Assembly: GCA_030248215.1 (NCBI GenBank)
Contig: JASANG010002792.1
Location: forward strand, 372,001 to 436,000
DNA: 64,000 nt
Direction: 5' to 3'
From: Enoplolaimus lenunculus
Taxonomy: Eukaryota > Nematoda > Enoplea > Enoplida > Thoracostomopsidae
Shown: piece by piece, positions 1-12,375 of the stretch
How positions within the stretch are numbered: position 1 is the first letter of the stretch
Layout of the letters: each line of letters starts with the position of its first letter
Translations under genes and position numbers: made by a program
The notes under the pieces: model-generated
Seen by the model: the letters and a program-made list of their open reading frames with translations, nothing else
Told to the model about the DNA's origin: nothing
Database searches by the model: none

Positions 1-58
1 AAAACCATTGTTTAAACATATATTTTCATTGAAATAAGGTATTGTACAAAAGTTAATT

Positions 59-64
59 TTTATT
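59..64 (-). promoter_or_regulatory. Polyadenylation signal AATAAA of the small secreted peptide gene
   Basis: AATAAA on the minus strand, about 90 nt past the TGA at 151-153. Its spacing suits a short 3' UTR for this gene. Confidence 0.45.
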
Positions 65-150
65 AAAAATGTACTGAAACAAAATTCAGATCATAATGGC
101 TGCACGATTGAATATAGTAGCAAATTTTTTTTTCGTAGACTGTGAATGCT

Positions 151-1524
151 TCACTTCCCTCCACGTAATAATCCTTTGTTTCGAAGTCGATTTAGGGTAC
201 TCCAAGCCGCTCCATACTCATCGCCACCTTGTTTTTTGAACCGCACTGCCCGTTTTACCTCTTCCATTGGCCAATTGGCAATATCCTGAAAACGAATTGT
301 ATGTGAGATTTTGTTTTTTTGTGAGAATAGTAGAAATTGGCAAGTAACTTTAAAAATTTAACTATGCAGGTTATAAAACAGTTTTGAAAATCAATGTCGA
401 GTTGTAAGCACGATTTCCAACCGTTTTGGACAGTCTCATTAGTTATACCTCAACCTGGGACAGCGTCGTGCATAGCGCCTCTGCGTACCACCAAGTGGGG
501 ATGCCTCTAAAAATCGAGCGGGACGTTCAGAAAATTTAAATAAAAAATTATAAAACACCAATTCGTCTTTCACTGCTAAAATGAGTTCTTTCTTGTCGCT
601 CATTTACTCGCAAAAAACAGTCAAAATGTTTTCATATAAAACATTTCAAAAGTTGACAGGATCTCCTCACAAACCTGAGGAACGCCACTGAATTGACCGC
701 ACAAGTTCCTAGTTTTTACATGGACGTAAATTTTCTGTGATTTACGAGTAAAGTATAACATAAATTTTCATTTAACGAAACCAGAACCGAATACAGTTTT
801 TGTATTACATCATATACAAGCGGAAGCATACGGTACCTGTACACCAAACCAACTGTTAGCTGTATTATAGCAAATAACGCAACTGAATACTATTTAAATT
901 GTCGAGCATTTTGACGAAACCTTCATTTCGACCAGCTACAGAAATCGTAAAAGAGTATTAAAGATCATTGACGGCCGAAGCATTTTAGACGTTGCTGGGT
1001 AAAATAATTAATTTACCTCCGCAATAAAAGAACTATTATACATCTTAGAAATTTTGAAGTAAGACTTTCCAACAGAACAGGGTCGCAATTCGAGACAAAT
1101 TCTGAGAATTCTTTAACTGGAAACTGAAAAATACCGAATTATGAGTCGGAACCGAATAGTGAACAATATCAAATCTATTCAACAACGTGATAAACGCTTG
1201 CTGTATTTCTAGGCAGACAGCCGGCAGAACACATGTAGAACTATGAAAACACTACGCGAGCGAAGCCAGTGGATGCTGAACGTATGCCACGCTTCTAGGC
1301 AACTTGCAGGGTTGCGGCTCTCAGTATCACCCGCCTGTGAGATGGGCCCCTTCGCAATGGCTTTACATCACTTATAGATGGATTCCTGACACGCTCAGTT
1401 GCCATCCGGACAAACATATAAAGTTGTTCAAGATACGACATACCTCGTAATATGAAGCGTATGCAGTTACCACCGTTGACGCAAGCATAAACGCAAAAAT
1501 TGTTGCGATAGCAAATTTTGTCAT
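151..1524 (-). CDS. Small secreted peptide precursor, 71 aa, two exons
   Basis: Exons run 1524-1444 and 285-151 on the minus strand. Exon 1 starts with ATG at 1524 and encodes a typical signal peptide (starts MTKFAIATIFAFML, then small residues and Ala-Tyr-Ala-Ser). It ends at a GTATGT donor in phase 0. Exon 2 follows a TTTTCAG acceptor in the same phase and encodes 44 residues, Asp-Ile-Ala-Asn-Trp to the C-terminus GLLRGGK and a TGA stop. An AATAAA lies about 90 nt beyond the stop. The mature part is basic, has one Lys-Arg site (residues 37-38) and ends Gly-Gly-Lys, which could be trimmed to a C-terminal amide as in neuropeptides. I do not recognise the family. Alternatives are an antimicrobial peptide or another secreted effector. 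The 1.16 kb intron could hide another phase-0 exon. The seen evidence is the matched phase, signal peptide, splice sites and poly(A) signal; the function is inference. Confidence 0.6.
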
Positions 1525-4328
1525 AATTATATACTTCAGGTGTAAAGTATAAGTAATTATTATCAATTTGGTTATGCAATCATCTTAAAAAATTTTGCAT
1601 ATTTAAAGTTTTCATGACTTCTTCTAATCATTCCACGCCCAAATTTGAATTTGTAAAAAGTCGATTTTTTAAAATCCAATTCCCCCCAATTTGGTTATGG
1701 AACGATCTAGAGCGGCTGTGAGAAGCTCAAATATGTAAAAAAATTTCAAAATCCAACCGTTTTGGTCCAAACGCCGGCTGCAGCGATAACCAAAAAGACC
1801 CAAATGAAGCTCATTTGCCGCAGCTATACGAATTTAAACTGTAATATAATCATTAGAAAAATTACTCATGTTTCCAAATCATGAAAACAGAATAAGCTAT
1901 ATCCCAGCAATCGGAATAGGGTCAAAAAGTAATGATCATAAAAGTTAATTTCGTAATTAGCCAACCAGGTAACCACGCTATCGAACACTCTTAATCCACT
2001 TAGAACCGACGATATAAATAAATCAACACTAACATTGATAAAATAACTTAGCTAATGCGCCTATTCTGGTGCTATTAACCTATTAAAGTGTCCATGTACA
2101 GCATGGCGTACATTGTGACTTAGTGAGGCGGTGGATTTTGCCTGATTTAATCTGGACGCAATTGCAAAGCCTAAAATGGCCGATCATATGTTCATTTTTG
2201 TGAATGAAATGTGACTTTAGCGTAAGAAGAGGCTAAAAATGTGACGTAGAAACAGTCTTGTGATATAGACTTGCGTCTAGTAACCACTGAAGATGTTATG
2301 TTTATATTTAGCACCAACATGGTGTTTGACTTCTAGCTTGCTTCGCTCACGAGTTTTTTCCGCTATCGCTTATCGCGCAGCCCACCAGAGGTTTCTGGAT
2401 ACAACAATGCTAGTAAAAACGCATAAGTTGCGCATTGGTTCACACTTGCTGCATGCATAGACTGGTGTTTATGTTGGTAGAGTCATGTCTTTCTGATTCT
2501 CCGACTTCCATCGGCCTGGAAGTACGGCAGGCAACCTGAGAAAATGATTTGAATACGTGCTGAACCGGTAGCGAAAAATTGTTCATAAATATGTGTCACT
2601 GATTGATTCAATTTGCACCGTTTGTGCGAAAGTTTTTCTAAAACCATATGTTTTGAGTTATTCTGAGCTACATGCCAGAGCACGGACCTTCACCGTACGA
2701 TACGTAGTAAACGTTTTACCACATCATGATATAGTACCCATGAGAACAGTTTGTATCGCATTTTTTTCTATTTTTTTCGTGTTTTTCAGTTATTTTACTG
2801 CCGGCGTTTGCCGAAAAACAGTCCTATTTTGAAATTTTTTTGCATATTTGAGTTTCTCATGACCTCCCTTGATCATTTTACATCCAAATTGAATTTTTGA
2901 AAAATTCATGTTTGAAGGAAAGGAAAGGTCCCCTTTTATGACCCAGAAAAATTAAACAAAGTACGTATCATTTAGACACAGCATGCAGAACTGAGCCAAA
3001 AGTTTTCCGCAATCAGACGATTGGTTCATTTGTCAAATTTACCGATTTATCACCATGCTAGCGATTTGAATAGTTACCAGATCACGACTTGTTACCCTAA
3101 CCCCTGATTAAGGGAAACTTAATAGTGCCACTCGTCTTAGCTCCGCGGGCTGCGTCTAAGACGGATAAGTTGTGTAACTTTTTGACTGAAAATATATATC
3201 AGGTCCCAATGAGGGTACCATAGGACCTTGAGATGCCGAATTTTCTAAAAATACAAATTTGAGTTGGTGCATGAGGTGATATAATGAAAAGCTCGCGATT
3301 ATGCATAACTCTTATAACCGATTCATTTTTAGGCGAACGCTGGCTCGGTGGGGAAATAAATCGAAAAGAGTGATTTGCAAACATGTAAACTGTTAAAGGC
3401 AGAGCTACGTGATATGATTGGAGTTTTAGAACTCTAATGTTTTTGTCTTGAATTAAAAACGTTTCATATTCGGTTTTGTTGTTTGGTTTCGTACAAAACA
3501 TTTAATCTTGATGTTTATAGAAAATCACCTGCAAACGCGACAATTACCGGGAAGCAATTATATACTGCCACTATCTGATTAGATGTAATCATATATTTAT
3601 GACATTCCTACAAAAATAATTGTATATTCTGTACTACGATATAGTGGTTCACCTGTGTTGCCTTTGGCTAAGTGTGTTTTTCAGTGGCGTATAGAACGAG
3701 AGGGATACAGTAGATATGTCCACTCCCCAACAATTATGGAAAAACGCAAAAAAGACACTTTTATTAGGCGATTACATGACGGTATATCTTACCAAATTAA
3801 AATCCAGGCTATGCCATTTGTTGCTGGTATATTGCTTTTCAGTAGGGAAATGATTAAGGTATATATGAAATAAAAATATTTGCACCAAGAGCGCCAAGAG
3901 GCATGAGTTTAAAAGAAAAACAAGTCTGGTATTAACTAACCAAAAACTGGCATTAATAGCAAGTTGCCAGGCACAAGAGCTATACCGTAGGCAGTTCTGA
4001 AAGCTAATTCGAAAACTATAAAGCGAGAAACTTCTTTCGTTTAAAAAAATAAATCAAATTATCTGCTTTTGCAACATTAGCACCAGTGTAGTCAATTTGT
4101 CGACGCTACTTTGACGCGGCAGAACAGCAATATACAAATATTCCTACGCCTAAGCCTAAGCCTAAACCATTTTCGCGGCAAACTGATACACCCCAATCGA
4201 TCATGAGGAACTAAAACAGCGAAAACGTCCTCGATACCATGACTCAATTGAAACATTAATGAATTCGACAACAAAGTGAATAAAAGTCTTAGTAGAAGAG
4301 TCGATACAGTTATTTCCTTACACATCGT
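1525..4328. other. Gene-free stretch with one short dispersed repeat
   Basis: I see no supported gene here. Two segments, about 1600-1665 and 2838-2905, share a diverged sequence (GCATATTT, then CTCATGACCT or TTCATGACTT, then an ATCATT block and CCAAATT), so they are two copies of a short dispersed repeat. About 4086-4215 holds a decayed tract of CCTAAG units related to the TTAGGC-bearing MITE at 4329, without clear ends. Confidence 0.4.
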
Positions 4329-4511
4329 GGCCCATGTTACTTTAAGTGGCGTTCAGATTTCTGGTGGGTCGCTAAAAGAGTATGTTTAGATTCTAGTTTA
4401 CATTTTTTGCTTAGGCTTAGACTTAGGCTTAGCCTTATGAACACATTTTTGCAATGCTTAGGTTTACGCTAAGGCTTACGAATATTGCGCTTCTTAAAAG
4501 TAACATTGGCC
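4329..4511 (-). mobile_element. TTAGGC-bearing MITE, 183 bp
   Basis: Terminal inverted repeats GGCCCATGTTACTTTAAG and, at the far end, the complement of CTTAAAAGTAACATTGGCC. The flanking 8-bp duplications are CACATCGT and CACATTAT, matching at 6 of 8. The interior holds degenerate TTAGGC units (4411-4440, 4459-4475). Same family as 11886, 59208, 11604, 37683 and 55493. No coding capacity, so non-autonomous. Confidence 0.75.
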
Positions 4512-4756
4512 CACATTATTTAGCATAGTAACGCAAGCTTGCTGGTTTCGTGCAAATTCGATTATGGCATTAAATACTATACAGTTGCCAGAATAAAACA
4601 TTTGTCTGCTGAGTTGAATTAACCAACCAGCTAAATCTCTGCTAAACCTATTTAAGGGAATTTGAGGTTTAAATCTGTCCACTAGCTCCATTTTCAGATG
4701 GATTTTGAACAAGATAAGAAGGTATTCGTTTCAACTTCAGACTAAGCGGCTTAAAG

Positions 4757-4919
4757 GGCGTCCCCACGGGGGGCATTGGGGATCAGAGCCCCACTCCACC
4801 AAGTTTGGCTGGTGCCCACCCAAACATACTCGGTCTAAAAGTAGATAGCCCTGAATTGCAATTGTCGGGCCCTCAAATTATTTGGTGCTCTCCCCAAATA
4901 TAATTTTCTGCGGACGCCA
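4757..4919. mobile_element. Probable MITE with GGCGTCC ends
   Basis: A G+C-rich 160-bp insert bounded by GGCGTCCCCACGG and the complement of CTGCGGACGCC. The flanks resemble one another only loosely (CGGCTTAA and GGGTTTAG), so a target duplication is possible but not proven. No coding capacity. Confidence 0.4.
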
Positions 4920-6841
4920 ATGGGTTTAGCTTATCCACGTTTCGCAGCTAATTTAAGTGACGTGTTCTCGGCATAACAATAGTTGTTGTATGGACATTTT
5001 GAGCTTTCGCAGTCGCTGCCGAACAAATTTGTCAACTCGAAAACCAAAAACAAAGTATAAATTTGAGTACAATTTAAAAAGTTGTCAAAAGTTCCGGCAA
5101 TTTCAGTGGCAAAATGTTTTTGAATTTGAAAAAAGCTCAGTTGTTTAGTGATTTGATTTATCACTCGCGGAAAATTTTTAATCTTTAATAATAATTGCCC
5201 CAAAGTTTCTACAAAAAAAATGACAAAAGAAACTTCTGACAACACATCATGGATTATTTTTGAAAAGATGCAACTTCAACATTATCTTAAGTACACAATT
5301 TTTTTGCACTCCGGTTCAGTCGAATTTTGCTGCCCTTCGGCGCCGACTCGAGTATTTCTAACCTGCACATGAACCATAACCCGACTGTTTCTTTCTGGTT
5401 TCAAACCATCAATAAACCACACGCCGGAAGTAGAACAAAAAGGTTAGAAACGAAAACGTTTCACTGCATATTTCTGTCTGTTTATGCACGAGAGTAACGA
5501 AAGAGCGTCGTCTTCAATTTGCCTGTCATCTGGCACCGTATGCTTTTCCCAACATCTGATTAATTCTAATAAATAATGCGTTTATGGTTAAGATTCACAC
5601 GTTATAGAGATTCTAAAAATGACTCGCTTGCCATCTGCGTCTGTTCAGTCTAATCATCAAAAACGTATCTTCCGCTTACTAATTTGGTGTTACCCGTAGC
5701 CAGCTCACCATGTTGGTAGGCTAAAAATCATTTAGAAGGGGCTTTTCGAGATTTCCGATGACAGTTAAAGCTAAAGTTTTAATCTTTTTTCGAAAGGGGT
5801 GTTGGAAATTTTCAAAGAGAGTCCGAGTACCACAGCCGCAATTTGCTACCTTAATCAAGGTACAATCCTGATAAACAATTAATATTATTTTCAGTTTATG
5901 GTATAAAACCAATGTCTGCGGAAAACTGGTGCTTTTGTAGCAATTTACAGTTGTTTATAATTGTTTTATACGAATTCAAGATACAAATTTTAGGTTTTAG
6001 GTGTTTGTAGTTCACGTTTGAATTCAAGCCGTTACTGATATTCATTCAATGAAATTGAGATAGTAGAAAAACTAAAGCACACATTCCAGTTTGAAAAATA
6101 AACGAAATTTTTAAAATGATTTATTTGTATTTTATTTATTAATTGGAAAATAACTTTTATTCAAAGGGGATATGATCTCATATCGCGCTGTATTCATGTC
6201 CGATCTTGACATCATTTGCCTGCCAAAATAACCAGCTGTGCTTGAAGTATATGCGCAATGATTTTCAGTTTCGCAGCCGATTTGACTATACACTGGAATA
6301 AAACTCAGCTAAAATATTTAATACTACTGAAACCAACAGAAAAAAGATTAGTTAAATCTGACGGTTATACGCGGTTCAAAATCATTCAGAAACTTTGCAA
6401 AACTCACACCGGACAATAACTGGCACCGGCCGTATCTCATATTACAAGTTTAACAAAATATCTTCATTGTCACAATATCTGTCTGTTGAGGTCAAAGCTA
6501 TGTTACAGATTGAAACGTCAAAGCTTCCACCGACATATTCTGACGTCTTCAAGTCTAAATTTCATAGGTTTACGGTTGCCAGTTATTTTTGCTATTTTTA
6601 TGACGTTTGGGTTTACCTATTTATAAACCGTTAAAACGCAAACTGCATAAAACCTATAATTGTCACTTGTAGCAAAAAATATCCTGTATAAAAAATTATA
6701 TCATTTTCGGAAAACGTTCATTACAGTCACAATCGGAAAGTAGATTTTCATCTAATCAAGGCGCAAATTGATATGTTATACTGTACAAAACGTCAGATTG
6801 GGGCAGTTTCTATCTATGCCGGCATGAACATAAATTGCGTA
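4920..6841. other. Gene-free stretch; two weak cysteine-bearing ORF pieces on the minus strand
   Basis: No gene I can support. On the minus strand an open stretch ending at 4931 reads DCESSKCPYNNYCYAENT near its end, after a pyrimidine-rich CGAG acceptor-like site near 5084. Another piece near 5830-5867 reads DCTLIKVANCGCG after a TTATCAG acceptor-like site. They could be exons of a small cysteine-rich secreted protein, but I could not find a start or a consistent phase chain. Confidence 0.2.
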
Positions 6842-7292
6842 CTGTAGTGACCTGAATAAGAGGGGGGACAGATATTTATTTGGTCTCTACAGAGAGTATC
6901 TCCACTTCTGTTATATTCGGTTACGGACTGTTATTTGTTTTTATCCATCGCTCCGCCACCCTTCGTTACTGGTATATTACTGCAAATATCCGTTGAATTA
7001 AACGTTTGTTTGTCTTGTATCAAAAGCTTGAGCGATAATGCATGGATATAGTAAGGAATGTACTTTCAAAACTTAAGTATTCAGTAAAGTTTATAACTGA
7101 ACTTTTTTTGGGCTTGGAGTTGGTTATGCAATGCAAATAGAAATAATTGTCCTTTATGGACTCTATTTAGGGATCAACGACTCTATCCACTTACGGCCTC
7201 TTATTAGAGATACGGACTTTTATTGATTGGAACTCAAAATGGAGATTCCCTCTTATTACTACACCCCACCCCTTTTATTGGGGTCACCACAG
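6842..7292 (-). mobile_element. MITE with CTGTAGTGACC ends and TA target duplication, copy 1
   Basis: Ends CTGTAGTGACCTGAATAAG and the complement of CCCCTTTTATTGGGGTCACCACAG, each flanked by TA, as expected of Tc1/mariner-type insertion. It is the reverse-orientation relative of 38883-39368: both share repeated blocks resembling GGACTCTATTTAGGGA and ATTGATTGGGACTC. Non-coding. Confidence 0.65.
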
Positions 7293-7650
7293 TAACCAGA
7301 AAAAGATACCTGCAAAAAGTCAATACTTGATGCATTGTACTTCAAAGATTGTAAAGACAAAATTAATTTTCTGGCAAACTATACAATAAATTTGGAAATT
7401 AACTGTCCAAAAGCTATGTACCATAAAAAATACGTTTCTCACAACTGCTTGGTCAAGACGTCACGTACCTAAATTCAAAATGCTGAAATTATAGAGATTT
7501 ATGTACATTTAACAAATATAATTGCCAGTCCTACTGGGCTATTTATGCTAGACTATTCGTGTAGCAAACATTCTTGGAGATCGTTTTGCTAATGGTTATA
7601 GATCCAAGATATCTCTAGTGAATAATAAAACATCAGAGTAAATTCCAAAT

Positions 7651-7665
7651 ATATATAATATGTAT

Positions 7666-7706
<41 letters not shown>
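7651..7706. repeat. TA-rich microsatellite
   Basis: Interrupted (TA)n run of about 55 bp in intergenic DNA. The flanks to about 8238 contain nothing I can name. Confidence 0.8.
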
Positions 7707-7707
<1 letters not shown>

Positions 7708-8238
7708 AGCTCGGTCATTTTATGCTCCTTAGAAACAGAATTTTTATCATAGTATCATGAGGTTTATGATAAAACTATTAAACTGTTTACAATCCAGTAA
7801 TTTAGATTAAATCACAGATTATCAACAATTTTCTTTTCAATTATTGCGTGAGACCTCACTTATAACTGTATATTATAAAATGACCAACGCTATTTTTATG
7901 AGACGTACAAAAACTGATATATTATGAAACATCCTTGCCTAAAATATATGGGTAATTAAACATTGGTTATTGGCCAAGATGCGAAATAGACTTCTGCAGT
8001 GTAAAATGAAGCCTACATTTTTAAATACTAATGTTTGTGTTACCTTGCGATGAGGAATGTTCGTGACACTGGAGATACAACATTACAAAGTCAGAATTCC
8101 TGCCTCTTTCTAACCGTTAACAATATTTTTTATTGCGTGCGGCAAACAAAATTTTAAATAGAGTAAAAACTTCGTGTTAATCTGAAGTATGGATCTCGTA
8201 TTTTATCTCGTGTTCGTCAAGTAGACATTAGAAACGTT

Positions 8239-8410
8239 GGCCCATTAAGATCAGGGGCGGAACGTTTTTCTGTGGGAATGCAATAGAGTTAGCTTATCTT
8301 TAGACTATTTTTCCTTGGCTTAGGCTTAGGCTCTGGCTTAGGCTTGTGAATATGCCGGTTGGTACGCTTAGGCTTAGGGTTAGGCTTAGTAATTCAGCTA
8401 GTAAATCGAC
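8239..8410 (-). mobile_element. TTAGGC-bearing MITE, one end clear
   Basis: The left end GGCCCATTAAGATCAGGGGC matches the terminal repeat of the 59208 copy, including the following GGAACGTTTTTCTGTG. The interior has TTAGGCTTAGGCTCTGGC and TTAGGCTTAGGGTTAGGC tracts. The right end is too decayed to place; I stop where the recognisable interior stops. Confidence 0.55.
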
Positions 8411-8419
8411 AAATAAACG

Positions 8420-9759
8420 GTAAAGTTGCACATTACCAATAGAGATTTTTAAAAGCGTAGTATGGGAAATTTAAACAGTCCTTGAAAATTAGAAAACTGA
8501 TATATAAAAGATTCTTACGACCAACGAGGACATTGAGAAGAGCCAAAATCGTCAGTGTTAAATTGAAGAGCAAGGCGATGTGTTGTACGTAGGAGAAAAT
8601 ATGTAACTAAATTGCACAAAATTAAAGTTTCTCTCTAATATCCTATTTCACAACTGAAACTTAAAATGACAATGAAAATGAAATTTGAAAACTGTTCCAT
8701 TTTCTCGTGTATAAAAAATTCGTGTTGGGACAGCACTAGTAGTACCTATAGAATGGCGATTTGATCATATTTATATATTTGGAAGCAAAAATATATCTTC
8801 TAAATTGCAGTTGTATCGCTCGGTTTAGTTGGAACTCTACTGCTGCGCCGGTACTTTAGCAACATTCTATAAGACTCTATTTGGTAGCTTCACTATTAAA
8901 CCATTCTGCTATGATTACCAAAACAACGCTACACAGTACCGTGTAAGTTGAAGACGAACAAAGTGTAACTGCTTTTTAGGATATCTAGTAATCGTCTAAA
9001 TATTAGAATTATGTGTGCCAATTACACTGATTTTACTGCACACCATATTTGCAACGCGACCTTGTACAATACATTTTAGCTTAACATGAGGAAATACATG
9101 TTAACAAAGTTGTATGCTCATGCAGATGAGATTGACTAGTAGAAACAGGAACGAAAATGACTTACAAAAGACATTTTAAAACAAAAATTATGATTAAGTT
9201 ACGCGCAAATTAAAACGCCATGTCCATATTTAACAACATTAAAGGATTTTCTTCCAGCAACAGCGAATACGCTACAATCTCGAATAGCAGATGTCTTCAG
9301 TTTCTTATCGTCGTATGCAAACGTGAATATGCAAAGCCAAATGCTCAGGAGCTGGAGCTTATGTTTGCGTTGCGCTTTAACACCACCGTCACAACTGTCT
9401 AATACAAATTAAGATACTTTACAAACGAAATCACATGCCATTTTAGGCTTCACAAACCAACCTGTAATTAATTACTCTAGCGCAACGCATTTGTCTAGCT
9501 TATACAACTCATTTGTCTAGCTTATACACGTAATTTGTTATAACAGTAGTTTGTTCGTAAAATAGACGTCAAGCTTCAAATTAATTATCTGCCATATTTG
9601 ATACAGCTATAGCAGCGTCAAAAACAGTGAAACCAGCAGTTGGACAATGATTTTATCGTTGCTGTTCCACAATCGATTGTCTATAGTATGGTTCGATTAC
9701 TAAAAGCGTCGAAGCTGAATGCGTATTCCTATCTAATTTCAAAATTTGACTTTCTGATT
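8420..9759. other. Gene-free stretch with a short tandem duplication
   Basis: No gene seen. Around 9487-9528 the block CATTTGTCTAGCTTATACA occurs twice in tandem at 23-bp spacing. Confidence 0.4.
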
Positions 9760-10101
9760 TAGGGTTGCGCTACACTCGACGACCAGCGCCGTCGGGCGCC
9801 GTCGGTTACCGTGAGTCACCCGTGCGGCGCCATCCGTCATCGTACTTCAACAGTGCGGCGCCGTCCGTCACCGAACGTCACCCGTGCGGCGCCGTATGTC
9901 ACCGTACGTGACCCGTTCGGCGCCGTCTGTCACCGAACGTCATTCTTACGGCGCCGTCCGTCACCGATCATACCATACGTTATCGTACGTGAGTTTTTTG
10001 CGTACGATACCGCCCGGTGACGGGCGGCGCCGCACGGTGACGGACTGACGGTGACGGACGGCGACGGCGCCGGACGTCAACAAAAGTATAATGCACCCTT
10101 A
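9760..10101. mobile_element. GC-rich, CpG-dense element with internal 30-bp class repeats
   Basis: A sharp island of G+C-rich sequence in A+T-rich surroundings. It is built from diverged units resembling GTGCGGCGCCGTCCGTCACC; later units run on the opposite strand (GACGGTGACGGACGGCG), so it can fold on itself. The ends TAGGGTTGCGCTACACT and the complement of AGTATAATGCACCCTTA form an imperfect inverted repeat. The flanks TTCTGATT and TTGTCATA match at 5 of 8. I infer a hAT-like non-autonomous element with a minisatellite core. Confidence 0.5.
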
Positions 10102-11370
10102 TTGTCATATTGTTCGGATTTTGAAACGCTACTAAAGTATAACTTCATACTTTTCCTGCAACTACTTAACGAATTTTCTTGTGTTAAAAAGCGCACTTAA
10201 ATTTTAAATAAATAATTGCCTGTGTCACCGAGGGTATTTGACCTGGTGCTGACTAACAGTTCTTTTATAGCACCACTGGTCTTAATTATGATTGAAGACT
10301 CCAGGTGCGTAGTTGGTACAAGTAAAATACATCGTTCGTTTCTCTTGCGCCGCATGTAAACTGTCATTTTCATTTCGCTGTAAATATGTATCCATCCGAA
10401 GCAGGGGACTGAAAGCTTACATTTAATATTAAAAACGCTTCCGTAAATACTATAATCGTTTTCAGAACTTGGATATTATGAAGCTACCAGCCAACGATAA
10501 GCAATGGGCTTTACAGCATATCTGTTTGCAAGTTGAGAAAACCATATGGTAGTGTTTTGAATCTAGCAATCCTGAGAGCAGAGCAGGATATAAATGTCAC
10601 ATAAATATTACATTGGCACTTGATCCATTTGACCATACCTGAAAGTCCTATTGAATCAACTTTCAAATTAAGCGTTTTATCTGGAACGAACACTGTTTTG
10701 CAAAAAAACATTCAGAAAACCGTTTATTAGCCGTTTAAACGGAAAAACTGATTTGCCCAAGTTTCTGTCTGTCCATGGATTCCCTCGACTGTAATACAAT
10801 CAAAAATATCAGTTGTCTGTCACAAATTTGCCGATTTTGCGCATTGTATGGACTATATTTTTAAAATTTAAATTAGTTTATTCCCGTTCTTGCCTGAAAC
10901 AACTTAATACTGATCGCAGCAAAATATTTTTATGCAGGGCTATTTTTTCTCAAACTTTTTTCAAAAGTGAAAACAAACTGTACCAAACAAATCAATGTAG
11001 TAAAAGTATGCAAGATTTCACTACGAATTTGCCGGAACCACCGTCAGAATTTCCATTGTAGGCAAATCGTAGGTTCATTTTCTGCCAAAGTCTGTAGTAC
11101 CCTGGTCGTAAGAAATAGATAGTGATAGATATCCACTGTCGGATCAAAGAGGGGGCCGCTTCGGCCTAGGCATCTATATATTGTGGTCTTGTTTAGCACT
11201 GAAATGGGGTTTGAATTCTCGCTCCTTCACCAGAATGCTTTTGCCACTGCTATATTTCGCCTCATCAAAATTAGAAATGGTTGGATTAGTCATTGTCAAT
11301 ACAAATCTGCGATTTTTAATAATCTAGCAGTATGGTGTCAGCGTGTTTCAGTTGTCGGTTGAATTTCGAG
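10102..11370. other. Gene-free stretch
   Basis: Short open frames occur on both strands but none has codon structure, splice context or a recognisable motif. I see nothing else here. Confidence 0.35.
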
Positions 11371-11470
11371 TATAGATGGGCATCGGATGTCCGGATATGA
11401 AAAAAGCCGAATATGCATCCGAAAAGACATATGCATCGGGTTATCCGGATATCCGTCGTATATTGTTCCT
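11371..11470 (+). mobile_element. hAT-like MITE fragment with TAGATGGGCATCGG end
   Basis: Begins TATAGATGGGCATCGGATGT, then CCGGATAT units. The end matches the terminal repeat of the 40545-40969 element. The right end is not identifiable. Confidence 0.4.
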
Positions 11471-11603
11471 GGGTGGAGCTTGTGTATGAAAAGTAATTTA
11501 GTGTTCTACAAAGTGTCACAGGATACCCGTTTCCGTTTCCAGCAAAAATCGCTATCCGCTTCCGTTTCTGGTTTAGTTATAAAAACAACAGAAATTCTAC
11601 TTT

Positions 11604-11758
11604 CGGCTCATGCATAGACCTGGGCCGAAACAGTGGTATAAGCATAATTCTAAGCCTAAGCCTAAGCTTAAGCATAAGCCTAAGCGTAAGGATGAGCTTA
11701 ATTTGACACGATTACGGCCTTGTAGAAAATCGTTCCGGGCCTGTTCTATAGATGGGCC
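11604..11758 (+). mobile_element. TTAGGC-bearing MITE, 155 bp
   Basis: Ends GGCTCATGCATAGACCTGGG and the complement of CCTGTTCTATAGATGGGCC. The interior has CCTAAGCCTAAGCTTAAGC type repeats. Flanks CTACTTTC and CCGTTTCC agree at 4 of 8 with every difference a transition, compatible with an old 8-bp duplication. Confidence 0.6.
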
Positions 11759-11885
11759 CCGTTTCCTAACGCTCTGAATTAGTTTTAAATCACATGTACT
11801 TCTCTCACTTTTTCATTACAGATATTTTGCAATTATTCAAAATGAAATAAAAATTTCAAAATTCCTCTCAAAGCATAAATATTTT

Positions 11886-12086
11886 AGCCAATGTTACTTT
11901 AAGGGGAATAACAGTTGATTAAGCGTATTCCTTAGTCTAAGCCTAAGCCTAAGCGTTGCAAAAGCGTGTTCCTAAGCCTAAGCGTAGCCTAAGCCTAAGC
12001 CTTAGCAAAAACGTAATCTAGAAACCAAACCTACTCTTTTTATGTACCCACCAGAAACCTGGGCGCCTCTTAAAGTAACATGGGCC
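11886..12086 (+). mobile_element. TTAGGC-bearing MITE, 201 bp, with target duplication
   Basis: Ends AGCCAATGTTACTTTAAGG and the complement of CTTAAAGTAACATGGGCC, flanked by AATATTTT and AAAATTTT (7 of 8). The interior holds two CCTAAGCCTAAGC tracts. This copy and the one at 59208 best define the family: ends GGCC(A/C)ATGT and an 8-bp target duplication. Confidence 0.8.
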
Positions 12087-12253
12087 AAAATTTTGATGCA
12101 TGCGCCATTTTTTCTTTAAAATTTTATAAAGCCTGGTGAATATTAGCATGCCTCAACTTTGTTAAATAGTATAGTTGGGCCATTTGGCACCTCTTCGCGA
12201 GTAAAAAGGTGACATGGACCAATTTTTAACGGGATTTGGACATTTTGTCCATG

Positions 12254-12375
12254 AAATTTGCGATTTCGCGGGCTTTGTATGAGGAAAAAAGTGACGTAAG
12301 GTGAAGAGTGGTGCACTGAAATTTGCGGGCTTTGTAGATGAGCAAATATGTGACATAAAGTGAAGAGTGATAAAG
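12254..12375. repeat. Diverged tandem duplication, unit about 60-66 bp
   Basis: Two adjacent units both run GAAATTTGCG, CGGGCTTTGTA, a GTGAC block and GTGAAGAGTG. They lie between a MITE and the virus-like fossil, in DNA with no gene. Confidence 0.55.
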
